This document shows positions 39,795 through 48,720 of a stretch of DNA of 64,000 nt, in pieces (the stretch's first letter is position 1; every line of letters starts with the position of its first letter). The notes beneath the pieces were generated by a model. That model was not told where the DNA came from and did no database searches. It saw only the letters and a program-made list of their open reading frames with translations. The DNA comes from Acanthosepion pharaonis (Eukaryota > Mollusca > Cephalopoda > Sepiida > Sepiidae): the NCBI GenBank assembly GCA_903632075.3, contig CAHIKZ030004289.1, positions 957,501 to 1,021,500 of the forward strand. Reading direction: 5' to 3'. A program made the translations under genes and the position numbers.

Positions 39795-39842
39795 TTAATA
39801 ATACTAATTTGTACTTGGTAGGGATAATTCCAAGGAGGACAT
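39655..39842. repeat. Fold-back: inverted arms around (TCTA)n(TA)n(TAGA)n
   Basis: TCCTCCTTGGAATTAACCCT (39660) is mirrored by AGGGATAATTCCAAGGAGGA (39820). Between them lies a microsatellite that is itself palindromic: TCTA units, then TA, then TAGA units. The whole is one long hairpin of about 190 bp. Confidence 0.85.
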
Positions 39843-39884
39843 TAATTCAGTGAGATCTGGTCAATTTAAGCCACAGAGCAATAT

Positions 39885-39970
39885 ATAGTGATAAATTAAG
39901 AAAAAAAAACTTGAAAATCCATATCGGTTATAATTTATTTCATGAATATTGTTATATTCATCTCTTCAGA
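39885..39970 (+). repeat. Single diverged arm of the 30335-30512 fold-back family
   Basis: GATAAATTAAGAAAAAAAAAC, TTGAAAATCCATATCGGTTAT and ATTTATTTCATGAATATTGTT resemble the left arm of the inverted repeat at 30313. Confidence 0.5.
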
Positions 39971-40014
39971 ACGAAATATTTTAAGAAGTGGAATCAATCC
40001 ATCCAGACAGATAT

Positions 40015-40250
40015 GCAGGGATAAAAAGGAGAAAGGAAAAAACTAGAGTGAAACAAAAAAGAAGAAAGAGAAAAAAGAAAAAGGAAAAAAAATAATATCA
40101 TAAATAAAAAAAAAAGAAGAAAAAAAAAGAAAAAAAAATTAGTGAAGAAAAGAGAGAGGGGGAGAGAGAGAGAGAGGTGAGAGAGTGTAAAAAAAAAAGA
40201 AAAGAAAGAAGAAAGAAAGAAATGATGAGCCAATAGCAAAAATATATAAA
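40015..40250. repeat. Homopurine-rich tract
   Basis: Over 200 bp almost entirely A and G (AAAAGAAGAAAAAAAAG, GAGAGAGGGGGAGAGAGAG). The apparent coding frames on the minus strand here (poly-Phe/Leu/Ser) are artefacts. Confidence 0.9.
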
Positions 40251-40734
40251 TAGAATGACATAGAAAAAGTTTCCTTAAAAGGGCTGAACAAGTTAATATA
40301 CCGGGTAATGGAAGGAAGAGTGGGGTTGGAAGTAAAAGAGTTACAACAATTTGTCATATAATTTTAGACGGCAATCATCATCACGTAATACAATCATCAT
40401 CATTTTAAACTAATAATAATAATAATAATAATATCCAACATAAATAAAATAATATAATAAAATAAATTAAATAAATGATGTGAGTTTTCCGCCAGTCTAA
40501 TAAATAATTAAATCTATCAAATCAACATTTTGATAATTTAAAAATATTGTATTGTTTTTGTGCATCAGACGTTTTTGTAGCCAAGTTATTTATTAATAAA
40601 CATCGCTATTTTATTTACTTTTTTAATAAAAAAATATTATTTTATTTTCAGGTTATAAAAATGCGTGTCGATAATCATACGCTCCGGAATAATAACTTTA
40701 AAATGTTATTCTTGAATTGTTATGTTTCTTTTTT

Positions 40735-40790
40735 GATAATAGATATTGTTTTTAAAAACGCCTGATAATTATGCACCAACCCAATAGAAT
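40735..40790 (-). mobile_element. Possible mariner terminus (TTGGGTTGGTGCATAATT)
   Basis: ATAATTATGCACCAACCCAATAG read in reverse begins TTGGGTTGGTGCATAATTAT, like the GTTGGTGCA termini of mariner elements and of the MITE at 27997. No partner terminus was found upstream. 40250-40735 is otherwise unassigned AT-rich DNA. Confidence 0.35.
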
Positions 40791-40951
40791 TGTTTCCGTT
40801 TTGTTTGTAGTTCTCTCTTTTTTTTTCTTTTCTTTTGACGACAGTTCCGCAATTTACCCACAGACTTTTATAAAGACTGTATAATGCTCATAGTTTTTGG
40901 CTAGAAAACACTGGAACAAAAGGTTAAGAAAAGAAGTGTTTAAAATCACAT

Positions 40952-41245
40952 TAGCGGCTTGGATTGAGGAATTGGAGAGCCGAGTTCGAATTCCAGTCAG
41001 ATTCATTACATTGAATTACGTGCTAATATCCTTGCGAACGGTATGAATCATCTTCTTCTCAGCCACCTCCGCAAATGGGTAAATAGCAGGACAGACCGTG
41101 TTCTATAGCCATGGATGGCAACTGGTCTACTGCAGAAAGAAATGGCAACCTACTGCTAGAAAAAAAAAATCTGCCTCATCAGTCATGTATCGAAAGATAC
41201 ATGATCGTCTAAGCGTGTATCACGCATGGCATATAACTGACTGAA
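40952..41245 (+). mobile_element. SINE-2, nearly complete copy
   Basis: Starts within the head (GCGGCTTGGATTGAGGAATT), B box CCGAGTTCGAATTCCAGTC, CCTTGCGAACGGTATGAATC, TAGCCATGGATGGCAACTGG, TCTACTGCAGAAAGAAATGG, CAACCTACTGC, ATGTATCGAAAGATACATGA, GTCTAAGCGTGTATCACGCA and ACTGACTGA. Confidence 0.85.
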
Positions 41246-41284
41246 TAGATAACTTGGGAATACAGTAGTTCTCCGCGGGAAACG

Positions 41285-41420
41285 TACAAGTGGAAAGCAA
41301 TCCAATTTTCTCCTGTTCCATGTGTAGACGTTCTACTCATAGAGAGTCGACGAATCCATGAGTCTATAATAAATGTAGAGAAGTTTAGCCAGTCTTTCTA
41401 CACAACGGATACTGAAAATT
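41285..41420 (+). repeat. Repeat G, copy 1 (pair with 42590-42720)
   Basis: TTCTCCTGTTCCATG, GTTCTACTCATAG, GAATCCATGAGTCTAT-like, GTGTAGAGAAG and GGTCTTTCTACACAACG-like blocks recur at 42590-42720. The two copies bracket the AT arrays and the hammerhead unit. Confidence 0.55.
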
Positions 41421-41696
41421 CCATGGACGGAACAAGGAAAACGACAACAGAAAGAAAACACGACAGCAGGCGAATAAAAAGTTTAGTGAAGAAGGATTTA
41501 ATCACATAAGAACATGGATTGAGAATATACAGGATGGCAATAAAGTCTCTATTCACGTACTATTAAGACAAAACAATTAACCAACAGTCCAGAAAGTTAT
41601 TATTAAAATGGTTCTGGTTAATAACAATAAAATTCTATCGTAAAGAATAAATTAATGACCAATAATGTTCGAACTGCAAGTCACCTGCTTCAATAT

Positions 41697-42179
<483 letters not shown>

Positions 42180-42180
42180 G

Positions 42181-42237
42181 ATGTCTAGCCACACTGATGA
42201 GCTGTAAACAGCGAAACAGTCTGTCTGTGGATGACGT
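42181..42237 (+). ncRNA. Type I hammerhead ribozyme, copy 1
   Basis: Core CTGATGA (42194-42200); stem II GCTG-TAAA-CAGC (42201-42212); GAA (42213-42215). Stem III is ACA-GTC-TGT (42216-42224), followed by cleavable C (42225). Stem I is CCACA (42189-42193) with TGTGG (42226-42230), an internal loop TAG/AT, then ATGTC (42181-42185) pairing with GACGT (42233-42237). Every conserved core position is present. The very short stem III is typical of type I hammerheads in animal retroelements. Predicted to self-cleave after C42225. Confidence 0.9.
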
Positions 42238-42392
42238 TATATCTGCTCCTGAAATTAATTTCAGTTGAGCACTCTGGGGAGGAGGTGTGGGTTGGTAAAC
42301 AGTCACTATTATAGCTATATAGCGAGACTCTTCACGAAAGCGAATTGAGTCACTGTCAGTCACTGGGCATGTTTCTGTTGCTAAAAATCCAC

Positions 42393-42468
42393 CTGCGCCG
42401 AAGGCTTAGTAGTTAGAAGCTCCGACTGACTCCAATTCAGTCGGGTTTCGATCCTAGCTAGAGGCAAC
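42393..42468 (+). promoter_or_regulatory. tRNA-like internal Pol III promoter
   Basis: A-box-like TTAGTAGTTAGAAGC (42406-42420) and B-box-like GGGTTTCGATCC (42443-42454), about 25-30 nt apart. Between them is a perfect 8 bp stem CCGACTGA/TCAGTCGG with a 7-nt loop, like an anticodon arm. It lies just upstream of the second hammerhead. Confidence 0.65.
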
Positions 42469-42471
42469 CGG

Positions 42472-42528
42472 ATGTCTAGCCACACTGATGAGCTGTAAAC
42501 AGCGAAACAGTATGTCTGTGGATGACGT
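42472..42528 (+). ncRNA. Type I hammerhead ribozyme, copy 2
   Basis: Identical to copy 1 except loop III GTA instead of GTC: CTGATGA (42485-42491), stem II GCTG-TAAA-CAGC, GAA, ACA-GTA-TGT, cleavable C at 42516, and stem I CCACA/TGTGG plus outer ATGTC/GACGT. The second unit is cut off immediately after the ribozyme by an (AT)n array (42530-42548). Confidence 0.9.
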
Positions 42529-42589
42529 TATATATATATATATATATAGTAATTCAGTGCCACAAGTGTACGACTGAAAAGACTTACAA

Positions 42590-42720
42590 CTTTGCGGTTA
42601 ACCTTTTCTTGCTACAGTTCCATGAGCAGTTATTCTACTCATAGCGGAAGAATGAGTCCATGTTTCAAAAATAGGTGTAGAGAAGGTTAGGTGGTCTTTC
42701 TGCACAGCATAAAGTTTCCT
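42590..42720 (+). repeat. Repeat G, copy 2
   Basis: Second copy of 41285-41420 (TTCTTGCTACAGTTCCATGA, GTTATTCTACTCATAG, GGTCTTTCTGCACAGC). 42720-43270 downstream is unassigned. Confidence 0.55.
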
Positions 42721-43269
42721 TTTGTTTAGGATTTGCTGATTCCATTTTCTGCAGGCTTTCTTTCTTGTCTGAATTTAATTTCAATTAATAATATCGATGT
42801 TTGATTTCCCCTCTTCTGCCTCTTTCTACTTTAATATATATTGAATGTGCTTCTGTACGGAAAAGCGTATTTCTATATATCATGAATATAACAGAAGGTT
42901 TTCGTGTCTGTAGGCAATTTGAGCGACGTCCAATGGTCGTTTTTTTTTCCTAGTTTGTGCGCCAACAAAATCTTGCGTCGTCATTTGTCGGTATTCAATT
43001 ACGAAACAGAAATAGAGCAAATTACGTTTGTATCCACCAACGTCGAATGCTGGCCATATTTGAATCCTTGATCGCGTCAGCAAAGCAATAGTTACATCGG
43101 AGTATTTTTTTTCTTTTTACTATTTCTTTCTCGTTTTTTTTTTACTTTTTTTGTTTTCCCTATTCGATTTTTATATCCTATCATATCCTTGTACATTTGT
43201 TTACGGACTCTTTATTCGGATATCCAGTCTAAATTATATACGTGTGTTTATGCGTGTATCGTCAATGGT

Positions 43270-43745
43270 AGAACTACTGCAGCGAAGAGGTTGATCCTGT
43301 GTTACTCAGGCAAATTGGGATTCGGAACTGCACCGGGCCATGTCCAACATCTAACTCGCACACAAGGCTCCAAGAAATCGCATGGGTACTACGTCGTCCA
43401 CATTACGATCAACGACACCGACCTTCCGGCTAAATAATGTTAGGGCAGTCGGAAGGGTTTCTCAACCTGATCGATGAAAAGGAACGACTCCCCAACCTAC
43501 CTGTGTCAAGTGGCCATCGGCCAATCACCAGCCTGAGAGTAGGAGGTGTGTCTCAGGGGTCAACGGCTTTAACAGTTTGTGGAGGAACTTCTGGCGAGAA
43601 GGCACGGGGTAACGTCGACATCCCTGGGGCAAAAGGAACTGGCAAGTCATTGCATTATTTCGCTGTGAATGTCACCATGAACCACAATTAAAACAGGCAT
43701 TGGGAGAGTGGTGACCAAAGCGGCGGAAAATGCTCTAACAATAAA
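43270..43745 (+). other. GC-richer, coding-like segment; unrecognised
   Basis: Two adjacent frames (ending 43437 and 43691) have balanced residue composition and higher GC than the surroundings. The end of the first (GSKKSHGYYVVHITINDT) resembles the end of the second (GTGKSLHYFAVNVTMNH), as if an internal duplication separated by a frameshift. It ends ACAATAAATAAATGAATGAG, like a polyadenylated retrocopy tail. I recognise no domain. Candidates are a decayed retrocopy or a LINE 3' region. Confidence 0.35.
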
Positions 43746-43869
43746 TAAATGAATGAGGATATCCTCTTCTTTCTAACATTATTGACGTATTGCGAATTGT
43801 GGACGAATTTTTTTAACCTATTCAGTCTTTCTTACCAAGGCACGAAATGAAAGTTGAACGGCCACTCTT

Positions 43870-44290
43870 CTAGATTTTTCTGCGGGTGTCTCGAAGGTTT
43901 TATCCTTGGACCGACATTGTTCCTAATTTTTATTAATAACCTTCCTGATTTAATCCGTTCTTAACTCGTTATCTATCCTGATAATAAAACAATTTACTCC
44001 TGTCACTATTAAGTGGGATCAGATCAAATTAGTCTGATCTAAAAATGACGTAAATTTGGATAAGGAATGGCTTGTTTAACGCCTCCAAAAGGAAACTTCT
44101 CTCTATCAATCATCTGAGCGATGACTTTCTACCGTCTATTAGTATAGATGAAGCTAACCTCCAGGATATTGACTAGTTGGACCTTCTCGGGATAACGTTT
44201 ATAGCTGGCATAATGTGGAAAGTTTATATTGGATCAATTTCTAGATTTGCTGCTAGGAAATTTGGTTCAATTCTATTGTAAATTGATGAG
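43870..44290 (+). pseudogene. LINE-A reverse transcriptase palm region, relic
   Basis: Reads CGCLEGFILGPTLFLIFINN then LPDLI (the GVPQGSxLGPxLFLxFIND motif), then IYPDNKTIYSC, which corresponds to the catalytic YADDTTIYS with key residues lost. Then come FNASKR-like, LLSINHLSDDFLPSISIDEA, NLQD and ISRFAARKFGS. This is the only LINE-A copy here that reaches the RT palm. Stops and frameshifts throughout. Confidence 0.75.
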
Positions 44291-44689
44291 ACCCTCTTCA
44301 CCAATCCATTACTGCGCTTATATTCATAAAATTTAGATATCATAACGAAGTGTGATACTTATTTGTACTTTAATACAAAATATCGTACAAGGCTAAAATG
44401 TGGAATAGGGAAAAAGGACAGTCTTCTTAACTTTAAATTTAGCTAGCATCAATCACTGACCCAAAACATAACAATATTCCTAAAAACAATACATCCCTAC
44501 TTACCTTCCTTTCTATATCCACCATAATACCTCAATGTCTCTATGAAAATTCTAACTAGTCCCAATATGTACAATTTGACGGAATAGTAAGGATTTTCAT
44601 AACAAAGAGCTCATCCGAACAATTGCTATGAAAGTATTTATAGAAAAGGGAGTCAACTTTATGGCGGTAGGAAAGTGACTGAAGACAGA

Positions 44690-44875
44690 ATCAATAATAT
44701 TGCTGATTATTTTTTGAATGTTTATCAAAAATCTCTAAGTATATAGCAGAAGCACCAGACCATATTTGGCAGCAACATTCTAAGAATAGTAGACTTCTAG
44801 ATGTGTAAAATAGATTCTGGAGAGAAAAGTTATCTAGCACGACACACTGAACCAACCTTCTTAGCAGTAGATTTA
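44690..44875 (-). pseudogene. LINE-A ORF2 fragment, opposite strand
   Basis: The minus strand reads LDNFSLQNLFYTSRSLLFLE then CCCQIWSGASAIYLEIFDKH, equivalent to the MEYCCHIW region of LINE-A and to 15982-16060 in the alternate frame. Confidence 0.75.
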
Positions 44876-45044
44876 TCAGTGGATTCAATATAGCCTTTGC
44901 ACTTCATATCAGCCGAGAGGTTTAGCCCGAGAAGGCGCAATGATACTCTCCTTGGAGGTGAGCATCAGCCAAGCTGAAAAGTGTCTCTGAGATGATATAT
45001 GAATAAAAAAAAAATAGTGAATATTATATAGCATTTATTCGAGA

Positions 45045-45440
45045 CTTAGGAAAACTGTTATATTATCTAACAATGTAAGTGACTTTAAAAAACATATCTT
45101 TAGCAAGCTTTGTTTCTCAAATCGTAAGATCATAGATAAACATTCACAGGTAGCAAAATATTTACCGTATGAGGACAATAATCACAATTATTAAAAGTAA
45201 ATAAGTATAACAGATAGGTCCTAAATTACGATCCACGGTTTATGCTCACTGCTAAATTTAACGTTAAGAAAACTGTCATTTTTCCCTATTCCACATAAAG
45301 TGCCGCTGCCGACACTGTAGTTTGAACACAGATCACCAGAAAGCAAACACAGGTGATCCCATTTTGAATAAGTAGATCACGTGATGATAAAGGAAATGTA
45401 TATATGGGAATTAGCGTGGCGTCTAAGAGATCACTAGATG
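45045..45440 (+). repeat. Repeat J, copy 1 (longest)
   Basis: Contains CTAACAATGTAAGTGACTTT, TTTGTTTCTCAAATCGTAAG, GATAGGTCCTAAATTACGAT and GCCGCTGCCGACACTGTAGT, ending GGCGTCTAAGAGATCACTAG. The distal 270 bp recurs at 47937-48197 (same strand). The proximal 200 bp recurs inverted at 46155-46335. Class unknown. Confidence 0.65.
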
Positions 45441-45845
45441 TGGCTGTGCCGAAGGGCAGAGTCTCGTTTGGGGTGGTAGACAGTTACCCGACCACAATTT
45501 TTACGGGGTCTGCTGGAAATATTTACCCCAGTCTACGGGCTCGTATACACCACAATAAACTTGGCCTTTTGCTGAATCTGCCCACTAAGGCGGTTAATGA
45601 TTATCTCACTATCCGAATTACTTCGGAAGTGTGTTTGTCAAACTCTCTGCCTCCGGGCAGAGAGGATCCCCAGACGTGGCTATGTCGAAAGGTACAGTCT
45701 CGTCTTGAGAAATAGCTACCCGACTCCGTTTTTTTACGGAGTCTACGGGGAATTTTGGCCTAGCCTATGGGCTCGGATATCTCACAATAAACTCGGCCTT
45801 GTGCCACATCTGACCCCGTGGGTCGGTTAATGAATATCATCACTA
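45441..45845 (+). mobile_element. SHC element copies e and f, tandem and diverged
   Basis: Two SHC units head-to-tail (about 45441-45600 and 45630-45845), in the orientation ending CTCGGCCTTGTGCCACATCT. The second has perfect hairpins CTCTCTGCC-TCCG-GGCAGAGAG (45643-45664) and GACTCCGT-TTTTTT-ACGGAGTC (45722-45743). The latter replaces GAACCCGT/ACGGGTTC of other copies by two compensatory pair changes. The first unit is more decayed. Confidence 0.7.
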
Positions 45846-46154
45846 TGCAGATTACTATTCGGATCCCTAAAGAAGCGAGTATTATCGAGCAAGTACTATT
45901 AGTGAGAGTGTTATTCGAAGGCGTCTGACACCAGTATTGTTCAACGGCGTTACTATAGTTGTATCTGCGGTTACAAAGTCTCTACTACAATGAGCATTAC
46001 AAAAGCGGCAACAAGTTTTCATTGGCATCAACAAAAAAAAAATGGAAAGAAAGCAGACTGACTGAATTTAAGTAGAAAAAAGCAAATGTTGATAAGATTG
46101 CTCGGGGGATAGTACGCGCCGGCCCTGGTGTGAGTCAACATATACCGTGGGTCG

Positions 46155-46335
46155 TAATTTAGGACCTATCTGCTTTTCCTATTTACTCTTAATAAATGTG
46201 AATATTGGCCTCATATCGTAAATATTTTGCTACCTGCGAATGTTTATCTATGATCTTACGATTTGAGAAACAAAGCTCGCTAAAGATATATTTTTAAAGT
46301 AACTTACATTGTTAGATAATATTTTCAGTAATTCC
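46155..46335 (-). repeat. Repeat J, inverted partial copy
   Basis: Reverse complement of 45045-45240 (GTAATTTAGGACCTATCTGC, CTATGATCTTACGATTTGAG, GTAACTTACATTGTTAG). With 45045 it forms an inverted pair about 0.9 kb apart, enclosing the tandem SHC copies. Confidence 0.7.
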
Positions 46336-46434
46336 TTTCTTTGAAAATTTTATCAGTACTTTTTATCTCAACCTTATCATCAACACGTCCAGTGAAATAT
46401 AAGGCGAACTTGAAGTAATCTAACAGATAAGAGT

Positions 46435-46437
<3 letters not shown>

Positions 46438-46498
<61 letters not shown>
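46438..46498. repeat. (AT)n microsatellite
   Basis: About 60 bp of AT. Confidence 0.95.
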
Positions 46499-46501
<3 letters not shown>

Positions 46502-46805
46502 TGTTGGTTACCTGAGTACTTTTTGGAAGATTTATATTAAAAACACCCGAGTATCGACGTATTACTAAAACATTCACATTGCTTAACGGGTGTTCGACTT
46601 CCATCGATATTTAATGCAAAAAACAAAACAAAACAAAACAAAAAAAAACAATAAAACAAATAAGCGTCTTTGTGATTGTAGCTATATATTATATGAGCGA
46701 CTTCGCGCATTTTTTTAAAATCAGTTTACTCAAGCAAGGCGATGATGCCACTAAGACGCAACGGTTTACTGGAAGTGAAATATAATTTAAAGCATAATCT
46801 TTAAA

Positions 46806-47100
46806 AGGAACCAGAAACCCAATCCTAAAAAAGAAACAAGATATAAAATTCCACTCCTGATCAAAGGATCGGGGAGGAGTGTGAAATGGGCGATAGGTAA
46901 AGCTATCTATTTCGATTGATAAAAAAAAAATAGTAAATAAAATTTCAGAGTTTAAGCGGAAAAGTTAGAAGTATAATGTTGAAGTAGACTTGAGAAGAAA
47001 GCGGAAACCCAATCTTAAAAAGGTAACAATGGAAAAATCTTTACTCATACTTAAAAGACCGGAGAGGAGTGTGAAACGGGCGATAGGCGAAGCTATCTAC
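46806..47100. repeat. ~190 bp-offset direct repeat beside the PLE 3' end
   Basis: GAAACCCAATC...GGAGGAGTGTGAAATGGGCG-ATAGGTAAAGCTATCTA (46812-46910) recurs as GAAACCCAATC...GAGAGGAGTGTGAAACGGGC-GATAGGCGAAGCTATCTA (47003-47100). A related inverse stretch is at 59650-59740. Position and arrangement suit a PLE terminal region. Confidence 0.55.
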
Positions 47101-47860
47101 TTCTTTACATTATTTACATTGTTCGGACTCTTGTCCCGATCTTTGTTGCCTTATTCACGACGCTCATATTGCAATTTTATTGTTATTATTGCTTTTCTCT
47201 AGCACTCCGTATTAATGGTTCCCATATACTATTCATTTCTATGATTGGCCGGCTTCGGCGATTTTTATGGCCTAGCATATATGCTTATTCCTTAAGTTTT
47301 TGTATTTTCCAGTGATGTTCTCTGTCTATTATTTCAACGTCATCCCAAGGGTTGCTCTTATTTCCCTTTCCCATCCATATGTATTCAGCTACGCCTGTTA
47401 TTTTTTATTTATTTTTTTTTCCCCTTGTTACGACTTTACGATGTTCTTTTAGTCTTATCTTGAAGGCATCATCCTTTGATTTCTTATATCAGGAACGTAC
47501 ACATGTTTTAGATGTTTTCTTTTGTCTCAGTGTTGAACCACAAGGCCATCTGATGTTATATCAATCTTTTTGTATCATTCCAATAATCCTTTCAATTAGA
47601 GTAGGCAGACCGAACCTGTGTTCTCATTTTTGTTGTACACTTGTACATTTCTATTCCAGTTTGTCGGTGCTTCTGCCATGTACCCAGGGTAGTTGTTACG
47701 TTGTAGGGTACTGCTTATACTGACTATTTCTTGCCGCATGACTTTACTCGATGTTGTTAGCAGTGAACGATCTCTTTCTTTACACTGTATGGGTAGTGGG
47801 AGTTGAAGTTGAAATATTGTCCAGTGAATATTGGCTTGCGATATACGGATGTCTTTCACC
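47101..47860 (-). pseudogene. Penelope-like element, linker and GIY-YIG C-terminal relic
   Basis: Minus-strand fragments in order: RQEIVSISSTLQRNNYPGYM, SVCLLYLKGLLE, YKKIDITSDGLVVQH, HLKHVYVPDIRNQ, then TGVAEYIWMGKGNKSNPWDD, VEIIDREHHWKIQKLKE, and EMNSIWEPLIRSAREKQ. This is the region between RT and endonuclease and the distal part of the GIY-YIG domain of PLEs. The GIY and YIG motifs themselves are lost. It ends in the PLE terminal tail (GTAAATAATGTAAAG). Confidence 0.75.
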
Positions 47861-47936
47861 TATGCCCAATTTGAGATATTAATATATCCAGGAATATTAA
47901 TTATTGCCGTTTTCTCTCTCCATTGTGACGGATATT

Positions 47937-48197
47937 TACGGTATGAGGACAATAATCACAATTATTAAGAGTAAATAAGTATAACAGATAGGTCCTAAAT
48001 TACGACCCACGGTTTATGCTGACTGCTAAATTTAACGTTAAGAAGACTGTCCTTTTCCCCTATTCCACATAAAGTGCCGCTGCCGACACTGTAGTTTGAA
48101 CACAGATCACCAGAAAGCAAACACAGGTGATCCCATTTTAAATAAGGAAATGTATATATGGGAATTAGCGTGGCGTCTAAGTGATCACTAGATGTGA
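47937..48197 (+). repeat. Repeat J, copy 2, between two PLE pieces
   Basis: About 260 bp nearly identical to 45170-45440 (GATAGGTCCTAAATTACGAC, GCCGCTGCCGACACTGTAGT, TATATGGGAATTAGCGTGGC), lacking the short AGTAGATCACGTGATGAT insert of copy 1. It separates the PLE RT fragment (48198-48440) from the PLE linker (47101-47860). Confidence 0.7.
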
Positions 48198-48440
48198 ATC
48201 TTATTAAGTTCACATGGTCCAGTAATAGTTGAGCCTCTTCCTGTTGTGGTCAGCATATGAATTTGTCATCTACGTAAGTTTGGCTATAGTGATTCTAATG
48301 CCATTTCTTCAAAGTATTCCATGTATACGCTTGCCATTACTGGTGATAATGGCGAGCCCATTTATAAACCTTCATCTTGTCGATATATATTTGACCCTAT
48401 TTCAAAGTGTGTTGTTTGTGTACAGAATATCATCATCGCC
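48198..48440 (-). pseudogene. Penelope-like element, reverse transcriptase core relic
   Basis: The minus strand reads THFEIGSNIYRQDEGL, stop, MGSPLSPVMASVYMEYFEEM, ALESL, stop, then TYVDDKFIC, stop, PQQEEAQLLLDHVNLIRF. The IYRQxxGxxMGSPLSPxxAxxYMExxE and YVDD motifs are the hallmark of PLE reverse transcriptases, and the catalytic DD is still visible. Several stops make it inactive. Confidence 0.85.
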
Positions 48441-48449
48441 ATCGATGTA

Positions 48450-48577
48450 GAGACTCGACGTGGTTTAATGGCTAGCAAGCTTCACTCACTCACGACTGAA
48501 TAGTTAGTTCGATCCTCACTGGGTGCTCCATACTTTCGGCCTTGTGCCACAACTAAGCTACTCTTAGAAAATCACCA
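48450..48577 (+). mobile_element. SINE-1, best copy
   Basis: CGACGTGGTTTAATGGCTAG (A box region), GAATAGTTAGTTCGATCCTC (B box), ACTGGGTGCTCCATACTTTC, GGCCTTGTGCCACAACTAAG, CTACTCTTAGAAAATCACC. Full head-to-tail layout of about 125 bp. Confidence 0.8.
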
Positions 48578-48582
48578 CTACA

Positions 48583-48720
48583 TCTCTTAACCTGTTCAAG
48601 GCCGGAGTTAAACCTTATCTTCCTCTCCTATCCGTATAAACTATTCCTTATCGTAACCCTCTACCTCGAGTGGCCCCCGGGCTTTGCACATAGTTTTGGC
48701 TTAAGGCCACCAGTATAGGG
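48583..48720 (+). repeat. LINE-D 3' end
   Basis: AACCTGTTCAAGGCCGGAGT, TATCTTCCTCTCCTATCCGT, ATAAACTATTCCTTATCGTA and ACCCTCTACCTCGAGTGGCC match 22760-22890. Here it follows SINE-1 directly. 48720-49180 is unassigned. Confidence 0.6.

Larger units (their letters stand above)
42180..42530 (+). mobile_element. Hammerhead retrozyme-like unit, ~1.2 tandem copies, 291-nt period
   Basis: Two near-identical type I hammerhead motifs (42181-42237 and 42472-42528, one difference in loop III) bound a unit. Their predicted cleavage positions (after 42225 and 42516) are 291 nt apart. Inside is a tRNA-like region (42393-42468) with A-box-like TTAGTAGTTAGAAGC and B-box-like GGGTTTCGATCC. The unit is embedded between (AT)n arrays. 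This is the plan of metazoan retrozymes and hammerhead SINEs such as schistosome Smalpha: Pol III transcription, self-cleavage to monomers, possible circularisation, and retroposition using LINE or PLE machinery. Confidence 0.8.

Noticed and set aside
40015..40360. Minus-strand frames rich in Phe, Leu and Ser, like membrane segments
   Set aside because: They are translations of a homopurine tract.
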